A DNA stretch of 64,000 nucleotides. It comes from Bacteroidota bacterium (GTDB lineage: Bacteria; Bacteroidota; Bacteroidia; Bacteroidales; F082). The position numbers were made by a program, and so were the translations under genes. Below, piece by piece: positions 17,659 through 26,071 of the stretch (position 1 is its first letter; every line of letters starts with the position of its first letter). The stretch spans positions 1,674,001 through 1,738,000 of the forward strand of contig JADJXJ010000001.1 of the NCBI GenBank assembly GCA_016715945.1, written 5' to 3'. A model generated the notes under the pieces. It was not told the DNA's origin. It ran no database searches and saw nothing but the letters and a program-made list of their open reading frames with translations.

Positions 17659-18213
17659 ATGAAAATTTACACCAAGACTGGCGACAAAGGCCAAACCTCA
17701 CTTATAGGCGGCACACGCGTACCAAAATACCATGAACGCATCGAGGCTTACGGAACAGTTGACGAGCTCAATGCCTTTATCGGACTATTGCGCGATTACC
17801 TCGAGTCCGGCGACCCTAACAGGGATGTGTTGCTCAACATACAGGAAAAACTTTTCCGGATTGAAGCACATCTGGCTGAAGATCCGGCAGGTGTGAAGAC
17901 CAGGATGATGCCTTCGCTCACCGATGCGGATGTGCAGGTACTCGAGCAGGAGATGGACCGCATGAACGAGCGCCTGCCTGAGCTTAGCAATTTCATCCTG
18001 CCAGGTGGGCACAAGGTTGTTTCGTATTGCCATGTTGCCCGCACGGTGTGCCGCAGGGCCGAACGTATTTGCACGCGACTGGCCGCGTATAACGAAGTAG
18101 ATGATCTCGACCTGAAGTATCTCAACAGGTTGTCGGACTACTTCTTTATGCTCGGACGACACTACAGCCAATATTACGGGGTGGATGAAATAATCTGGAA
18201 AACAAGAGATTAG
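17659..18213 (+). CDS. Cob(I)alamin adenosyltransferase, PduO type
   Basis: A 184-residue PduO-type ATP:cob(I)alamin adenosyltransferase, which attaches the 5'-deoxyadenosyl group to reduced corrinoid to make coenzyme B12. The N-terminal ATP loop 'TKTGDKGQTSLIGG' and the helical bundle residues 'YGTVDELNAF', 'CRRAERICTRL' and 'YLNRLSDYFF' are all conserved. The last 8 nt of this gene, including its stop, are inside the direct repeat and therefore occur again at 20201-20208 beyond the insertion sequence. Confidence 0.92.
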   Translation: MKIYTKTGDKGQTSLIGGTRVPKYHERIEAYGTVDELNAFIGLLRDYLESGDPNRDVLLNIQEKLFRIEAHLAEDPAGVKTRMMPSLTDADVQVLEQEMDRMNERLPELSNFILPGGHKVVSYCHVARTVCRRAERICTRLAAYNEVDDLDLKYLNRLSDYFFMLGRHYSQYYGVDEIIWKTRD

Positions 18214-18241
18214 ACTGTTTTCTTAAATAAATTCAATCCAC

Positions 18242-18271
18242 TTGACAAGCGCTGAAAATAATATACTTTTG
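18242..18271 (+). promoter_or_regulatory. Bacteroidota-type promoter of DUF2795 gene, left copy
   Basis: TTG at 18242-18244 and TACTTTTG at 18264-18271 are separated by 19 nt, a full match to the Bacteroidota sigma factor consensus. The DUF2795 start follows 27 nt later. Confidence 0.75.
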
Positions 18272-18298
18272 CAAAAATTTTCACTAAACCCCTAAGCG

Positions 18299-18520
18299 AT
18301 GTACTGGACACTGGAATTAGCTTCAAAACTTGAAGATGCTCCCTGGCCTGCAACCAAGGAGGAGCTGCTGGAGTGGGCCATCCGAACCGGCGTGCCCAAG
18401 GAAGTCATCGAGAATCTTGAAGAAATTGAAGATGAGGGTGAAGTATATGAAGGCATAGAAGACATCTGGCCGGATTATCCCACCAAAGAGGACTTTTTCT
18501 TCCACGAAGACGAATACTAA
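18299..18520 (+). CDS. DUF2795 domain protein, copy 1
   Basis: A 73-residue, strongly acidic protein (pI clearly low; many Glu and Asp) of the DUF2795 family, conserved in Bacteroidota with the same 'MYWTLELAS' start and 'WPDYPTKEDFFF.EDEY' end. No function is established. It has its own consensus promoter and terminator, so it is a free-standing transcription unit. An identical second copy lies at 20294-20515 because of the repeat around the insertion sequence. Two active copies would be expected to raise gene dosage. Confidence 0.88.
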   Translation: MYWTLELASKLEDAPWPATKEELLEWAIRTGVPKEVIENLEEIEDEGEVYEGIEDIWPDYPTKEDFFFHEDEY

Positions 18521-18525
18521 AATCG

Positions 18526-18548
18526 AACCGGCGCCTCGCCGGTTTTTT
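18526..18548 (+). terminator. Terminator of DUF2795 gene, left copy
   Basis: AACCGGCG and CGCCGGTT form an 8-bp stem with a 3-nt loop, followed by T residues to 18548. The insertion sequence joins directly after the T-run. Confidence 0.85.
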
Positions 18549-18561
18549 CCTGACTTCCGCA
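18549..18561. repeat. Left terminal inverted repeat of the IS
   Basis: CCTGACTTCCGCA; pairs with the complement of 20189-20201 over 13 bp. Confidence 0.85.
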
Positions 18562-18563
18562 AA

Positions 18564-20082
18564 TTAACACCCTATATCAAAGATTTGGGCCAGTTTCATT
18601 TGCTCTTCGGTCAGCAGTAGGATTTTCTTGATTTTTTCTTTTTGTTTTGGGGTGGTAATTTCGATTTCGTAAATGCTTTGTGCGATTTCAATTACTTTTT
18701 CTGCTGAGAGATCTGAACATTTCTCTTTTAACTGTCTTTCAAGCTCTTTGAAAACTTTATATGCCACAAAATTCAGGCAGATGTGTGCTTCAATCCTTCT
18801 TTGCTTATAGTGGAAGATTGGTCTGATTTTCAGATCTGTTTTAGCAATTCTGAAAGCACGCTCAATTAGCCACAGTTGGTTGTAGTTTTCAAGTATTTCC
18901 TCTTTGGGCAGGGTAGAATTGGTCAAGTATCCCTTTAAGCCATCCCATCTTTGGTCTTGCTGTATCTTTTGCTGATCAATGCGAACTTGAACTTGCCCAT
19001 CTATTTCCAGGAATTTGTTGTAGCCTCGATTGTTGATAGCTGCTTTTGTAAGCCTGCCTGTCTTGATTGCTTTTTCTAATCGTTTAAGCCCCTTTTCCCG
19101 GTTGTATTTATCTTTTTCTGCTCTTTGATGGGAGTAGTTGACTAAAAGCCTGAACCCTTCTTTCTCAATGACTATTGTGTCACCATCATTAAAAGTATGG
19201 CTGCAGATCTTTTCTTTTATCCACTGAGCTTCATTTTGATCCTTGCTCCTAAAATAAAATCATGTCCGTTGACTGTAAGCTCTTCAATGTTAGATTGCGA
19301 CAGCAAACCTGAATCAGCTACAACAGTCAGTTTTTCGATGTTATACTTTTGCTTGAACCCATTGATAACGGGTAACATGGTATGCCCTTCGAATTTTTTC
19401 CATCAAAAACATCGTAAGCCAAAGGATAGCCTCCTTGACTGACAAGCAGCCCTAAAACAATTTGTGGATTTTGATGCCTTCCTTCTTTCGAAAATCCCGT
19501 GCGCCGAAAATCATCTTCACCGTCGGTCTCAAAATAAATCGTCGTTACATCATAAAACACCACTTGAACCCTTTGGGCAAGTATACGCATCGTGTGCTTA
19601 TAGCTGATTTGCTGAACAAGCTCCTTCTGAGTGTTATAAAGCTTGTCCATGTATCGATAAATATTGTCCTCCGAAATGGATTTCTGGGCATACCGGTAAA
19701 GGTATTCTGTTGTCTTTAATTTACTCCTGGGATAAACCAACCTGTACAAAACCAAGTATTTAAACAACGGATCAATGACCTGATTAAAACCAATCTCATC
19801 AAATATCTTTCCCAGAATCAGATCGATACCAACAAGCTTGTGGGATGTGATAGCGTCGAGCAGACCCGCATAAACGGCTCTCTCCTGGTCAAAGTCAAAC
19901 TCCGCTAACGACTGATACTCTTTAATCCATTGTTGAGCCCGTCTTACCAGAGCCTCTAAAGCATCCTCATCAGTGGCAGCCCCAAAACTCTTCCTAACTT
20001 TATACTTGCGGTTGAGCTTCTCAACTACTTGTACATAGATCCTGCCGCTTTTATGCTTTAGCTTCCTGACAAACACCCGCAA
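18564..20082 (-). pseudogene. IS1634-family transposase split over three frames
   Basis: Joined across two frameshifts this encodes about 506 residues of a DDE transposase. The first frame (20082 down to about 19399) carries the N-terminal region and the first catalytic Asp in 'VVFYDVTTIYFE'. The middle frame (about 19393-19238) has the second Asp in 'VVADSGLLS'. The last frame (about 19259-18564) has the catalytic Glu in 'LWLIERAFRIAKTDL'. Both junctions lack one A of an A-run on the coding strand: six A at 19394-19399 where seven would restore the frame, and four A at 19234-19237 where five would. As read, no full transposase is made without correction or frameshifting. Confidence 0.85.
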
Positions 20083-20188
20083 ATATCATAACAAAAACCA
20101 AATTAACACCCAAAATTCCAAACACCCAATTTTTAAAACACAGACATACAACAACTTACAATGCAAAATTCAAAAATTCAAAAAAGTC

Positions 20189-20201
20189 TGCGGAAGTCAG
20201 G
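20189..20201. repeat. Right terminal inverted repeat of the IS
   Basis: TGCGGAAGTCAGG, the exact complement of the left end at 18549-18561; the last G also equals the first base of the duplicated host sequence. Confidence 0.85.
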
Positions 20202-20236
20202 AGATTAGACTGTTTTCTTAAATAAATTCAATCCAC

Positions 20237-20266
20237 TTGACAAGCGCTGAAAATAATATACTTTTG
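20237..20266 (+). promoter_or_regulatory. Promoter of DUF2795 gene, right copy
   Basis: Exact duplicate of the promoter at 18242-18271 (TTG, 19 nt, TACTTTTG). Confidence 0.75.
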
Positions 20267-20293
20267 CAAAAATTTTCACTAAACCCCTAAGCG

Positions 20294-20515
20294 ATGTACT
20301 GGACACTGGAATTAGCTTCAAAACTTGAAGATGCTCCCTGGCCTGCAACCAAGGAGGAGCTGCTGGAGTGGGCCATCCGAACCGGCGTGCCCAAGGAAGT
20401 CATCGAGAATCTTGAAGAAATTGAAGATGAGGGTGAAGTATATGAAGGCATAGAAGACATCTGGCCGGATTATCCCACCAAAGAGGACTTTTTCTTCCAC
20501 GAAGACGAATACTAA
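20294..20515 (+). CDS. DUF2795 domain protein, copy 2
   Basis: Identical in DNA and protein to the gene at 18299-18520, with its own duplicated promoter and terminator. It is presumably a by-product of insertion of the IS1634-family element rather than an old paralogue, since no base difference is seen. It ends convergently with rsmD. Confidence 0.88.
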   Translation: MYWTLELASKLEDAPWPATKEELLEWAIRTGVPKEVIENLEEIEDEGEVYEGIEDIWPDYPTKEDFFFHEDEY

Positions 20516-20520
20516 AATCG

Positions 20521-20543
20521 AACCGGCGCCTCGCCGGTTTTTT
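20521..20543 (+). terminator. Terminator of DUF2795 gene, right copy
   Basis: Duplicate of 18526-18548. The T-run overlaps the stop codon of the convergent rsmD gene. Confidence 0.85.
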
Positions 20544-21081
20544 ATTTCCTGAAGAAGCTGAAGTTGACCTTGCTGTAGTGGCGATGGTCAAAAAATCCGG
20601 GTACATCATTGAAGGCCACCGAGGAGGGATGCTCAATCACCAGCAAGCCGCCATTGGCCAGCAGGTTGGCACTGAGGATGATCTGTGGCAGCAACAGGAA
20701 CCGTTCGGGGTCCATGTCGTAAGGCGGATCGGCAAAAATCAGGTGGAAAGGCCTGAGAGGCTGAGTAAGCCATCGAAATACATCGGCTCGTATCGCACTG
20801 AGCTCCTGCATATTAAATTGCCTGGCGGTGTCGGTTATGAAACGCACACAACGCGGGTTTTCGTCCACCGCAGTCACGCTTGCGCATCCCCTCGAAACGA
20901 GTTCGTAGGCGATGCTCCCGGTGCCGGAGAAAAGGTCGAGGGCGCGCAGGCCTTCCAATCCAATCAGATTGTCCAGGATGTTGAACAAGCTTTCTTTGGC
21001 AAGGTCGGTGGTCGGGCGCACGGGCAAGCCTGCGGGTACCCTGATGATGCGTCGTTGAAATTTACCCCTTATAATGCGCAT
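20542..21081 (-). CDS. rsmD: 16S rRNA (guanine(966)-N2)-methyltransferase
   Basis: A 179-residue RsmD. It methylates G966 (E. coli numbering) of 16S rRNA using SAM. The opening 'MRIIRGKFQRR', then 'RPTTDLAKESLFNIL', the SAM motif 'LDLFSGTGSIAYE' and the catalytic 'ADPPYD' are all canonical. Its start overlaps the stop of the DUF3822 gene by 13 nt, so the two are translationally linked. The stop codon uses the last two bases of the duplicated block. Confidence 0.93.
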   Translation of the reverse strand: MRIIRGKFQRRIIRVPAGLPVRPTTDLAKESLFNILDNLIGLEGLRALDLFSGTGSIAYELVSRGCASVTAVDENPRCVRFITDTARQFNMQELSAIRADVFRWLTQPLRPFHLIFADPPYDMDPERFLLLPQIILSANLLANGGLLVIEHPSSVAFNDVPGFFDHRHYSKVNFSFFRK

Positions 21082-21942
21082 TGCAAGGCAGAGAAGAGCA
21101 GGTAAAACTGGTGAAGCTGAATATCTTCGAGCACATAGCTGTATTCGAAAGCCGGATTGGGGGCAGCAAACTGCACATTGCGCACATACTTCCAGACTGC
21201 TTCATAAACCGGGTGATCGGGCGTGATATTGCCCATCAGCCGGAGCTGGGTGGTTTCGGGATTCAGGCCCTGCTGGTCGAACGAGAAGAGCAGGAAATAG
21301 AGGAAGTCTTCAGGATTTCTGGCTTTGAAATAATTGTAAAACAGCAATTTATCACCTGTAGTCGTGACAAGGTCAAAACCATTAGAACGCACATGGCCAA
21401 AAGCTTCAGGTTCGGGAGTCTGGTTTCTGTTGGCAACAAGAAGCGATTCGATGAGTGCGGAACTCAGGTGAACGATTCTGGCATTGGCCCAGACTTCCTT
21501 TATTTTGTGGACCAGCACATGCGCAAGGTAATACACATTCCATGCTCCTGCCGATTTCAATTCGTCGGCCACCACCCGCGAGTTGTCGCGATATGGTTGC
21601 ATAAAGGCAAGATAAGCCGCCTTTTCCCTGTCGTCGAACAAAGGCGCAGGCACCAGGGTGTTGTGGGTGTGGTCGATAAGCACCAGGACCGACTGAAATG
21701 GATAGGCCAGCCATGGTTTTTGCATGATTGCTTCGTCGATGCCCGAGGCAATGCGCACATCGGTATCGGCTTTCAGAAAGCTCCAGCTTTCGAGGGCAAT
21801 GTAGCGCTGTTTTTCGTTGCTGAACAGCACAAAAGAAAGACCATCCGCTCCTATGCGGATGGTCAGGTGATACTGTCGTGAGTGGTCTTCACGGGAAGGC
21901 CTTGTCGAACCTGCTGAGCGTAGGTCTTGCCGCGATGATCAT
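21069..21942 (-). pseudogene. DUF3822 family protein, apparent 5' frameshift
   Basis: DUF3822 proteins commonly sit next to rsmD in Bacteroidota and may be related to actin/FtsA-like folds; function is unknown. The main open frame covers 253 residues from a GTG at 21830, but conserved-looking coding continues upstream ('QYHLTIRIGADGLSF') with no start codon. An ATG at 21942 in another frame encodes 'MIIAARPTLSRFDKAFP' and then hits TGA. Removing one C from the CCC at 21893-21895 fuses the two into one protein of about 290 residues. Either the gene is broken near its start or the sequence has an extra base; a shorter protein from 21830 is less likely. Confidence 0.65.
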
Positions 21943-21953
21943 CCCGGATTAGG

Positions 21954-22553
21954 TTACTCCCAGTTGCCGTTTACGGTAGGCTCGGTGAGCGAACCCACTT
22001 TCAGGCCGGGATATTTTTCGAGGCTTTTCTCTGCAGCAATCAGGTTGCGAATACGTTGTTCATCCAGTCCTTTGAGATAAACCTCATAAGGAACCTTTGC
22101 TTCGAACACACTCACCTTCACACCACCTCGCTCGATTTCGCCCGCATCCATTTCGATTTTTGCACCATCAGTAAATGGAACAAAAGCTAGCCGCTTCATA
22201 TCAAAATTGCGGCGCTTGCCGAACAGGGAGTCGATAACTTTGACATATCCGAGTGTATCGGAAATGGTCAATGTGAAGGTGGTATCATTCGGGTCGGGAA
22301 TAATTTTCACCACCGGAATCTCACCGTAGGCTGCATAAGCAATGAGCGAGTCGAAACTTGCTGTATATGAGCCTTTTGCGTTTTTGTAATAGATCTGCAG
22401 GTCACGAATATCCTTCAGCCTCTGGATGATTTCCACATCGCGGTGGCGTTTTTCTTTGAGGAACTCGATGGGCTGCATGATGCTGTCGTAAACGAGGTAA
22501 GCCAGCACAACAATAACGACAGCCAAAACGATCTTTAGTATGTTAAGCTTCAT
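21954..22553 (-). CDS. Membrane-anchored protein of unknown function
   Basis: A 199-residue protein with one N-terminal membrane segment (about residues 5-24) and a soluble, probably periplasmic remainder. After the helix come 'FLKEKRHRDVEIIQRLKDIRDLQIYYK', a long charged helix, and 'GSYTASFDSL', which resembles the layout of type II pseudopilin-like proteins, although no prepilin peptidase motif is evident. It lies 11 nt upstream of the DUF3822 start in the same direction and is likely co-transcribed with DUF3822 and rsmD. Similar proteins occur beside DUF3822 in relatives, by memory; the function is not known. Confidence 0.6.
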   Translation of the reverse strand: MKLNILKIVLAVVIVVLAYLVYDSIMQPIEFLKEKRHRDVEIIQRLKDIRDLQIYYKNAKGSYTASFDSLIAYAAYGEIPVVKIIPDPNDTTFTLTISDTLGYVKVIDSLFGKRRNFDMKRLAFVPFTDGAKIEMDAGEIERGGVKVSVFEAKVPYEVYLKGLDEQRIRNLIAAEKSLEKYPGLKVGSLTEPTVNGNWE

Positions 22554-22638
22554 AACATTTGGTTTTCACAGGCAAAAGTAGGTTTTTTCGCCAAACTTTC
22601 GCCGGAGTTTGAAACTTTATTGCTACTCAATTAACAGC

Positions 22639-25542
22639 TTAATAATTTTTGAACAATTGCTCGAGTATGGGTAGCAGAAGCCGTGGTTTGATGGGCTTGG
22701 CCACATAGCCATCGCATCCTGCTGCGAAGCAGGCTTCTTTCTCGTTAGCCATGGCGTAGGCTGTGTGAGCTATAACAGGCAGTTCAGGACGGATCTGCTT
22801 GATCTGACGTGTGGCATCCAGGCCGTTGATTCCCGGCAGCTGTATATCCATTAGCACCAGGTCAATATCCCCCTGACGGGCACAGATGTTGACCGCTTCC
22901 TCGCCCGAAATTGTCTGTATTACAATGGCTCCAGCTCCCTCTAGTATAATTTTGAGCAGTTCGGAATTTGATTGGGTATCCTCAACTACAAGAATCTTTT
23001 TTCCTTTGAGTTTTGTTACTTTCTCAACCTCTTTTACTACCGGACGAATTGCTGCCTGTTCCTGGAATTCTGGCTGAAACACAAGCTCGAAACGAGTGCC
23101 CTTTCCGGCAGAGGAGCGCATATCAAGCCGGACACCCATGATAAGCGCAAGTTTCCGGGCGATGCTCAGTCCAAGACCGGCACCGGAATGAAGTGGTTCG
23201 CCAGCTGAATAGCGGAAGAAAGGTTCAAACACCTTTGTCGAAAGCTCCTGAGGGATGCCCGGACCGGAATCTTCGACAAAGGCCAGGATATTGCGCTGCT
23301 GGCCATCGCCGGAAATTTCGTAGCCGAGGGTGATTGTTCCCTGCTTTGTAAAGCGCAGGGCATTGTCGGCCAACACATCGAGCAGATGCTGCCATTTTTC
23401 TTCATCGCCTGAAACAACGCAAGGGCCTTGAGGAATGCTCAGCTTCACCTGCAGCTGATGTTTTCCCAGCTCGATGGCCCGGCTGATAAGCCGGGCGTGG
23501 AGGGTTGTAAATATCTCCCTGAAATTGAACGCGTTGACGGCAAGCGGCACATCGCCCAGGTGAAGCGAAGAAAACAGCACAAGCTCTTCGGTTAGCCTGA
23601 GCAGGGTTGAGCTGTTGCGCTGGATGATGCGTGCGTACTGACGACGTTTGGCCTGATCGGTTTCATCTTCTGTCAGCATATCGCTGAAGCCTACGATGGC
23701 GTTCAAAGGGGTGCGCAATTCATGCGAAATTACCGACAATGCTTCATGCAAGTATTGCTGCCTACTTTGGGGACTAAATTGTTCATTGTCCGCCGGAATG
23801 GCATAAATCACCAGGAACTTAGGCTCACCGTTTTGTTCAAAAACCGGCACCCTGATAATGCGGAATTTCCCCAGGTCCTCCCCTTCCTCTGCATGCAGGT
23901 GTTCGAGCGTAATAGTAGTTTTACCTTTCATCCAGGTGAGCTCCTCGGCCACCTCGAGCATGCGAAGCAATTCGGGGGTGCGTATGGTTGCCGCCATGAG
24001 TTGCTCCCGAGTGCACTGGTTCAGTTTACCTTCGGGCACACCGAGCAGATGACACATTCCGGAGTTGCCTGTGATCCAGAAACTATCTTTTCGCTTAATG
24101 CCCAATGGGTTAGGATAGGAATTGACCAAATATTCAAAATGTTCTCGCAATTCGAGGTTGGTGCGGCTTAACTGACTTACTTGGTCTTTAAGCTCATCCA
24201 TCTGAGACAGGCGCTCCTGCATCATCTCTTTCTCGTTTTCCAGCACCTGGATCCTGCGTCTTTTTTTCAGAGTCCGGATCAACAAGACTAAAATTGCGGT
24301 CAGCGACAAACCGAGTAAAATCCAGAGACTAAGGTTTGTCCTCTGTGTGGATGATGCTCTTTGTGAAAGCACATGATTGGCCATCCTGAGCGAATCGGCC
24401 AGCGTGTTAAGGTTTGCCAGATTGAAATGCAACTCGATGATGTTGTTTTTCAGAGAGTCGTTTTCATCGCGCACCAGATCGGTTTCTTCGGCATATTCAT
24501 TCAAAAGCTTGTATGCGGACCTGAAATCGCTTCGCAAGGCAAACATCTGAGCAAGTTCGTGCAATATTTTGAGTCGCAGCACGGCATCGTTTCCCTTGCC
24601 CACATTGTCGAGTGCCTGCTGATAATAGGAGAAGGCCAGTTCGTTGAGTCCTTTCATTTTGTAGGCCCTGGCCATTCCCAGGTAGAGTTTTGAAAGGTTC
24701 AGGCTCATGTCGCGCGAAGCCAGCCTGGCTGCCTCGAAGTAACGCAAAGCGCTGTCGGGCTGGTTCTGGCTCATCCAGAAAGTTCCGAAATTGATATTGA
24801 CACCGGCAGCCAGCTGCTGGTTTCCAAGATTGCGTGCTTTGAAGAGTGCTTTACGGTAGGCCTCTTCCGCTTTCACCGGCTGTGCACTGAGTTCGTAAAC
24901 CGTGGCTATGTTCCCCAGCGTATTCACCAATTCCTCATCAAAACTATGTTGCTCGGCAATCTGAATCGCCTTGTTGTAGTAGTACATGGCCGTATTGTAA
25001 TCGCGGAGGTATTGGTAAAGCGAGCCGATGTTGTTGTTGATGATGATTGAGCCCCTGATGTTGTTTTGTGCCTGGTAAATAGTCCGGGCTTTGAGGTATT
25101 CGTCGATAGCACGCTGGAACAAGCTGAGTTGGGTGTACGCAGCACCTTTGTTGTTGTAAATGCGTGCCTGTTCGATGGAGTCGTTTAGCCGAATAAAATA
25201 GTATAGCGCTGAATCGTAATGCTTTAATGAACTATTGAAATCCGACAGGTAATAATAAGAGATGCCGCTGAACCGGTGTGCTTTAGCTTTGAGGCTGTCG
25301 ATGCCGGCAGCTCTGGCCATGCCAAGGGCCTCGAGTGCCTTTTCATTGGCCTTGTGGTTGTTGCTGCCAAGAAAACCTCTCGAAACCACAATCAGGTCTC
25401 TGATCTGATCGATGTCGGGTCGGGCTTGCGCATGCAACGTGGAAGCAGGATTGTGAAAACAAATCATGAGCAGTGCAACCACGGCAGCCCGTATTCGTGC
25501 AGCTGCAGTACAAATGAAACAAGACGTTGGCAAATCATTCAT
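22639..25542 (-). CDS. TPR hybrid sensor histidine kinase/response regulator
   Basis: A 967-residue hybrid kinase. In order: signal-like N-terminus, periplasmic tetratricopeptide repeats (about residues 85-370), one membrane helix (about 404-425), a short coiled coil, a PAS-like region (about 465-585), HisKA with phospho-acceptor His607 in 'ISHELRTPLN', HATPase with the N-box 'DNALRF' and 'GAGLGLSIAR', and a C-terminal receiver with Asp899 and Lys949. Both catalytic parts look intact. There is no DNA-binding output. The frame extends to 25590, but the ATG at 25542 is chosen; it overlaps the upstream gene stop by 8 nt. Confidence 0.88.
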   Translation of the reverse strand: MNDLPTSCFICTAAARIRAAVVALLMICFHNPASTLHAQARPDIDQIRDLIVVSRGFLGSNNHKANEKALEALGMARAAGIDSLKAKAHRFSGISYYYLSDFNSSLKHYDSALYYFIRLNDSIEQARIYNNKGAAYTQLSLFQRAIDEYLKARTIYQAQNNIRGSIIINNNIGSLYQYLRDYNTAMYYYNKAIQIAEQHSFDEELVNTLGNIATVYELSAQPVKAEEAYRKALFKARNLGNQQLAAGVNINFGTFWMSQNQPDSALRYFEAARLASRDMSLNLSKLYLGMARAYKMKGLNELAFSYYQQALDNVGKGNDAVLRLKILHELAQMFALRSDFRSAYKLLNEYAEETDLVRDENDSLKNNIIELHFNLANLNTLADSLRMANHVLSQRASSTQRTNLSLWILLGLSLTAILVLLIRTLKKRRRIQVLENEKEMMQERLSQMDELKDQVSQLSRTNLELREHFEYLVNSYPNPLGIKRKDSFWITGNSGMCHLLGVPEGKLNQCTREQLMAATIRTPELLRMLEVAEELTWMKGKTTITLEHLHAEEGEDLGKFRIIRVPVFEQNGEPKFLVIYAIPADNEQFSPQSRQQYLHEALSVISHELRTPLNAIVGFSDMLTEDETDQAKRRQYARIIQRNSSTLLRLTEELVLFSSLHLGDVPLAVNAFNFREIFTTLHARLISRAIELGKHQLQVKLSIPQGPCVVSGDEEKWQHLLDVLADNALRFTKQGTITLGYEISGDGQQRNILAFVEDSGPGIPQELSTKVFEPFFRYSAGEPLHSGAGLGLSIARKLALIMGVRLDMRSSAGKGTRFELVFQPEFQEQAAIRPVVKEVEKVTKLKGKKILVVEDTQSNSELLKIILEGAGAIVIQTISGEEAVNICARQGDIDLVLMDIQLPGINGLDATRQIKQIRPELPVIAHTAYAMANEKEACFAAGCDGYVAKPIKPRLLLPILEQLFKNY

Positions 25543-25957
25543 ACGCAGGCATTTTATCAAGAAACAGAAAACTTTCACCGTTTTGGCCAAGCTTAGCGCA
25601 ATATTGTTCTATTCCATTGGTAATCAATACATATTGCACCGGAAGCAAAAGACTGTAGGCGATGACCTGATCAAGGGTTGACTGGTTGAGGCGTACCCCT
25701 GCAGCTTTGCATTCCACCATCATCCAGGGTTGGGTGCTGGACGAGAACACCAGCAAGTCGCAGCGACGTTCCAGTTTTTGACCCTTCAGGGTGTATTCGG
25801 GCGCAATCCGGCCAGGGGGATACCCGTACTCGGTGACAAGCCGGTGAGCGGTGAGCTGGCGCACCTCTTCCTCGGGGGTGAGCGTCACGTATTTGCGGCG
25901 CAAGGGATCGAACACCTCGATGCGGCCACCTTCTGAGCGGGTTTTAAACCAGTTCAT
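25535..25957 (-). CDS. HsdR N-terminal-like (PD-D/ExK) protein
   Basis: A 140-residue protein matching the stand-alone 'type I restriction enzyme R protein N-terminus' family. The nuclease-type core is visible: an Asp in 'RRCDLLVF' and 'MVECKA' giving the D...E-x-K pattern, followed by 'QVIAYSLLLPVQYVLITNG'. There is no helicase domain and no hsdM or hsdS nearby, so this is not a restriction system; the family is widespread and single-copy in Bacteroidota, usually near holA, which lies about 0.9 kb away here. Its stop overlaps the histidine kinase start. Confidence 0.75.
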   Translation of the reverse strand: MNWFKTRSEGGRIEVFDPLRRKYVTLTPEEEVRQLTAHRLVTEYGYPPGRIAPEYTLKGQKLERRCDLLVFSSSTQPWMMVECKAAGVRLNQSTLDQVIAYSLLLPVQYVLITNGIEQYCAKLGQNGESFLFLDKMPAYE

Positions 25958-26071
25958 GGCATGATGAAAGCCCTTGCAAGTTAAAAAACAATTAATTTAC
26001 CACTTCAAATGCAGCAAAAGTTAATATGGCATGAGCTTGGAAAGGGCATCGTGGCAATTCTTCAAAAAGGC

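Larger units (their letters stand above)
18206..18548 (+). repeat. Left copy of 343-bp direct repeat flanking the IS
   Basis: This block is identical, base for base as far as I can read, to 20201-20543. It runs from the last codons of the adenosyltransferase gene through the complete DUF2795 unit to the end of its terminator T-run. The insertion sequence starts at the next base. The first base is ambiguous because it equals the outer base of the IS inverted repeat, so the repeat is 342 or 343 bp. Confidence 0.95.
18549..20201 (-). mobile_element. IS1634-family insertion sequence
   Basis: An AT-rich element of about 1.65 kb with terminal inverted repeats: CCTGACTTCCGCA at 18549-18561 and its complement at 20189-20201. 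It carries one transposase gene on the minus strand and nothing else. The transposase is of the IS1634 (IS4-like, DDE) family. Members such as IS1634 of Mycoplasma mycoides and IS1549 of Mycobacterium smegmatis are known for making long target duplications of variable length, which matches the repeat of about 343 bp here. The right-end 119 nt between the transposase start and the inverted repeat are non-coding and hold the likely transposase promoter. Confidence 0.9.
20201..20543 (+). repeat. Right copy of 343-bp direct repeat
   Basis: Identical to 18206-18548. It starts with the last bases of the adenosyltransferase gene and ends with the terminator T-run; the base after it (A at 20544) completes the rsmD stop codon, so this side is probably the original junction with rsmD. 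Confidence 0.95.

Noticed and set aside
19234..19237. Programmed -1 frameshift site at the second transposase break
   Set aside because: The sequence ATC AAA ATG is not a slippery heptamer, since the tRNA would have to re-pair to CAA; an indel explains it better.
25535..25957. Remnant of a type I restriction-modification system
   Set aside because: No helicase part, hsdM or hsdS is present, and the small protein is a widespread stand-alone family in Bacteroidota.
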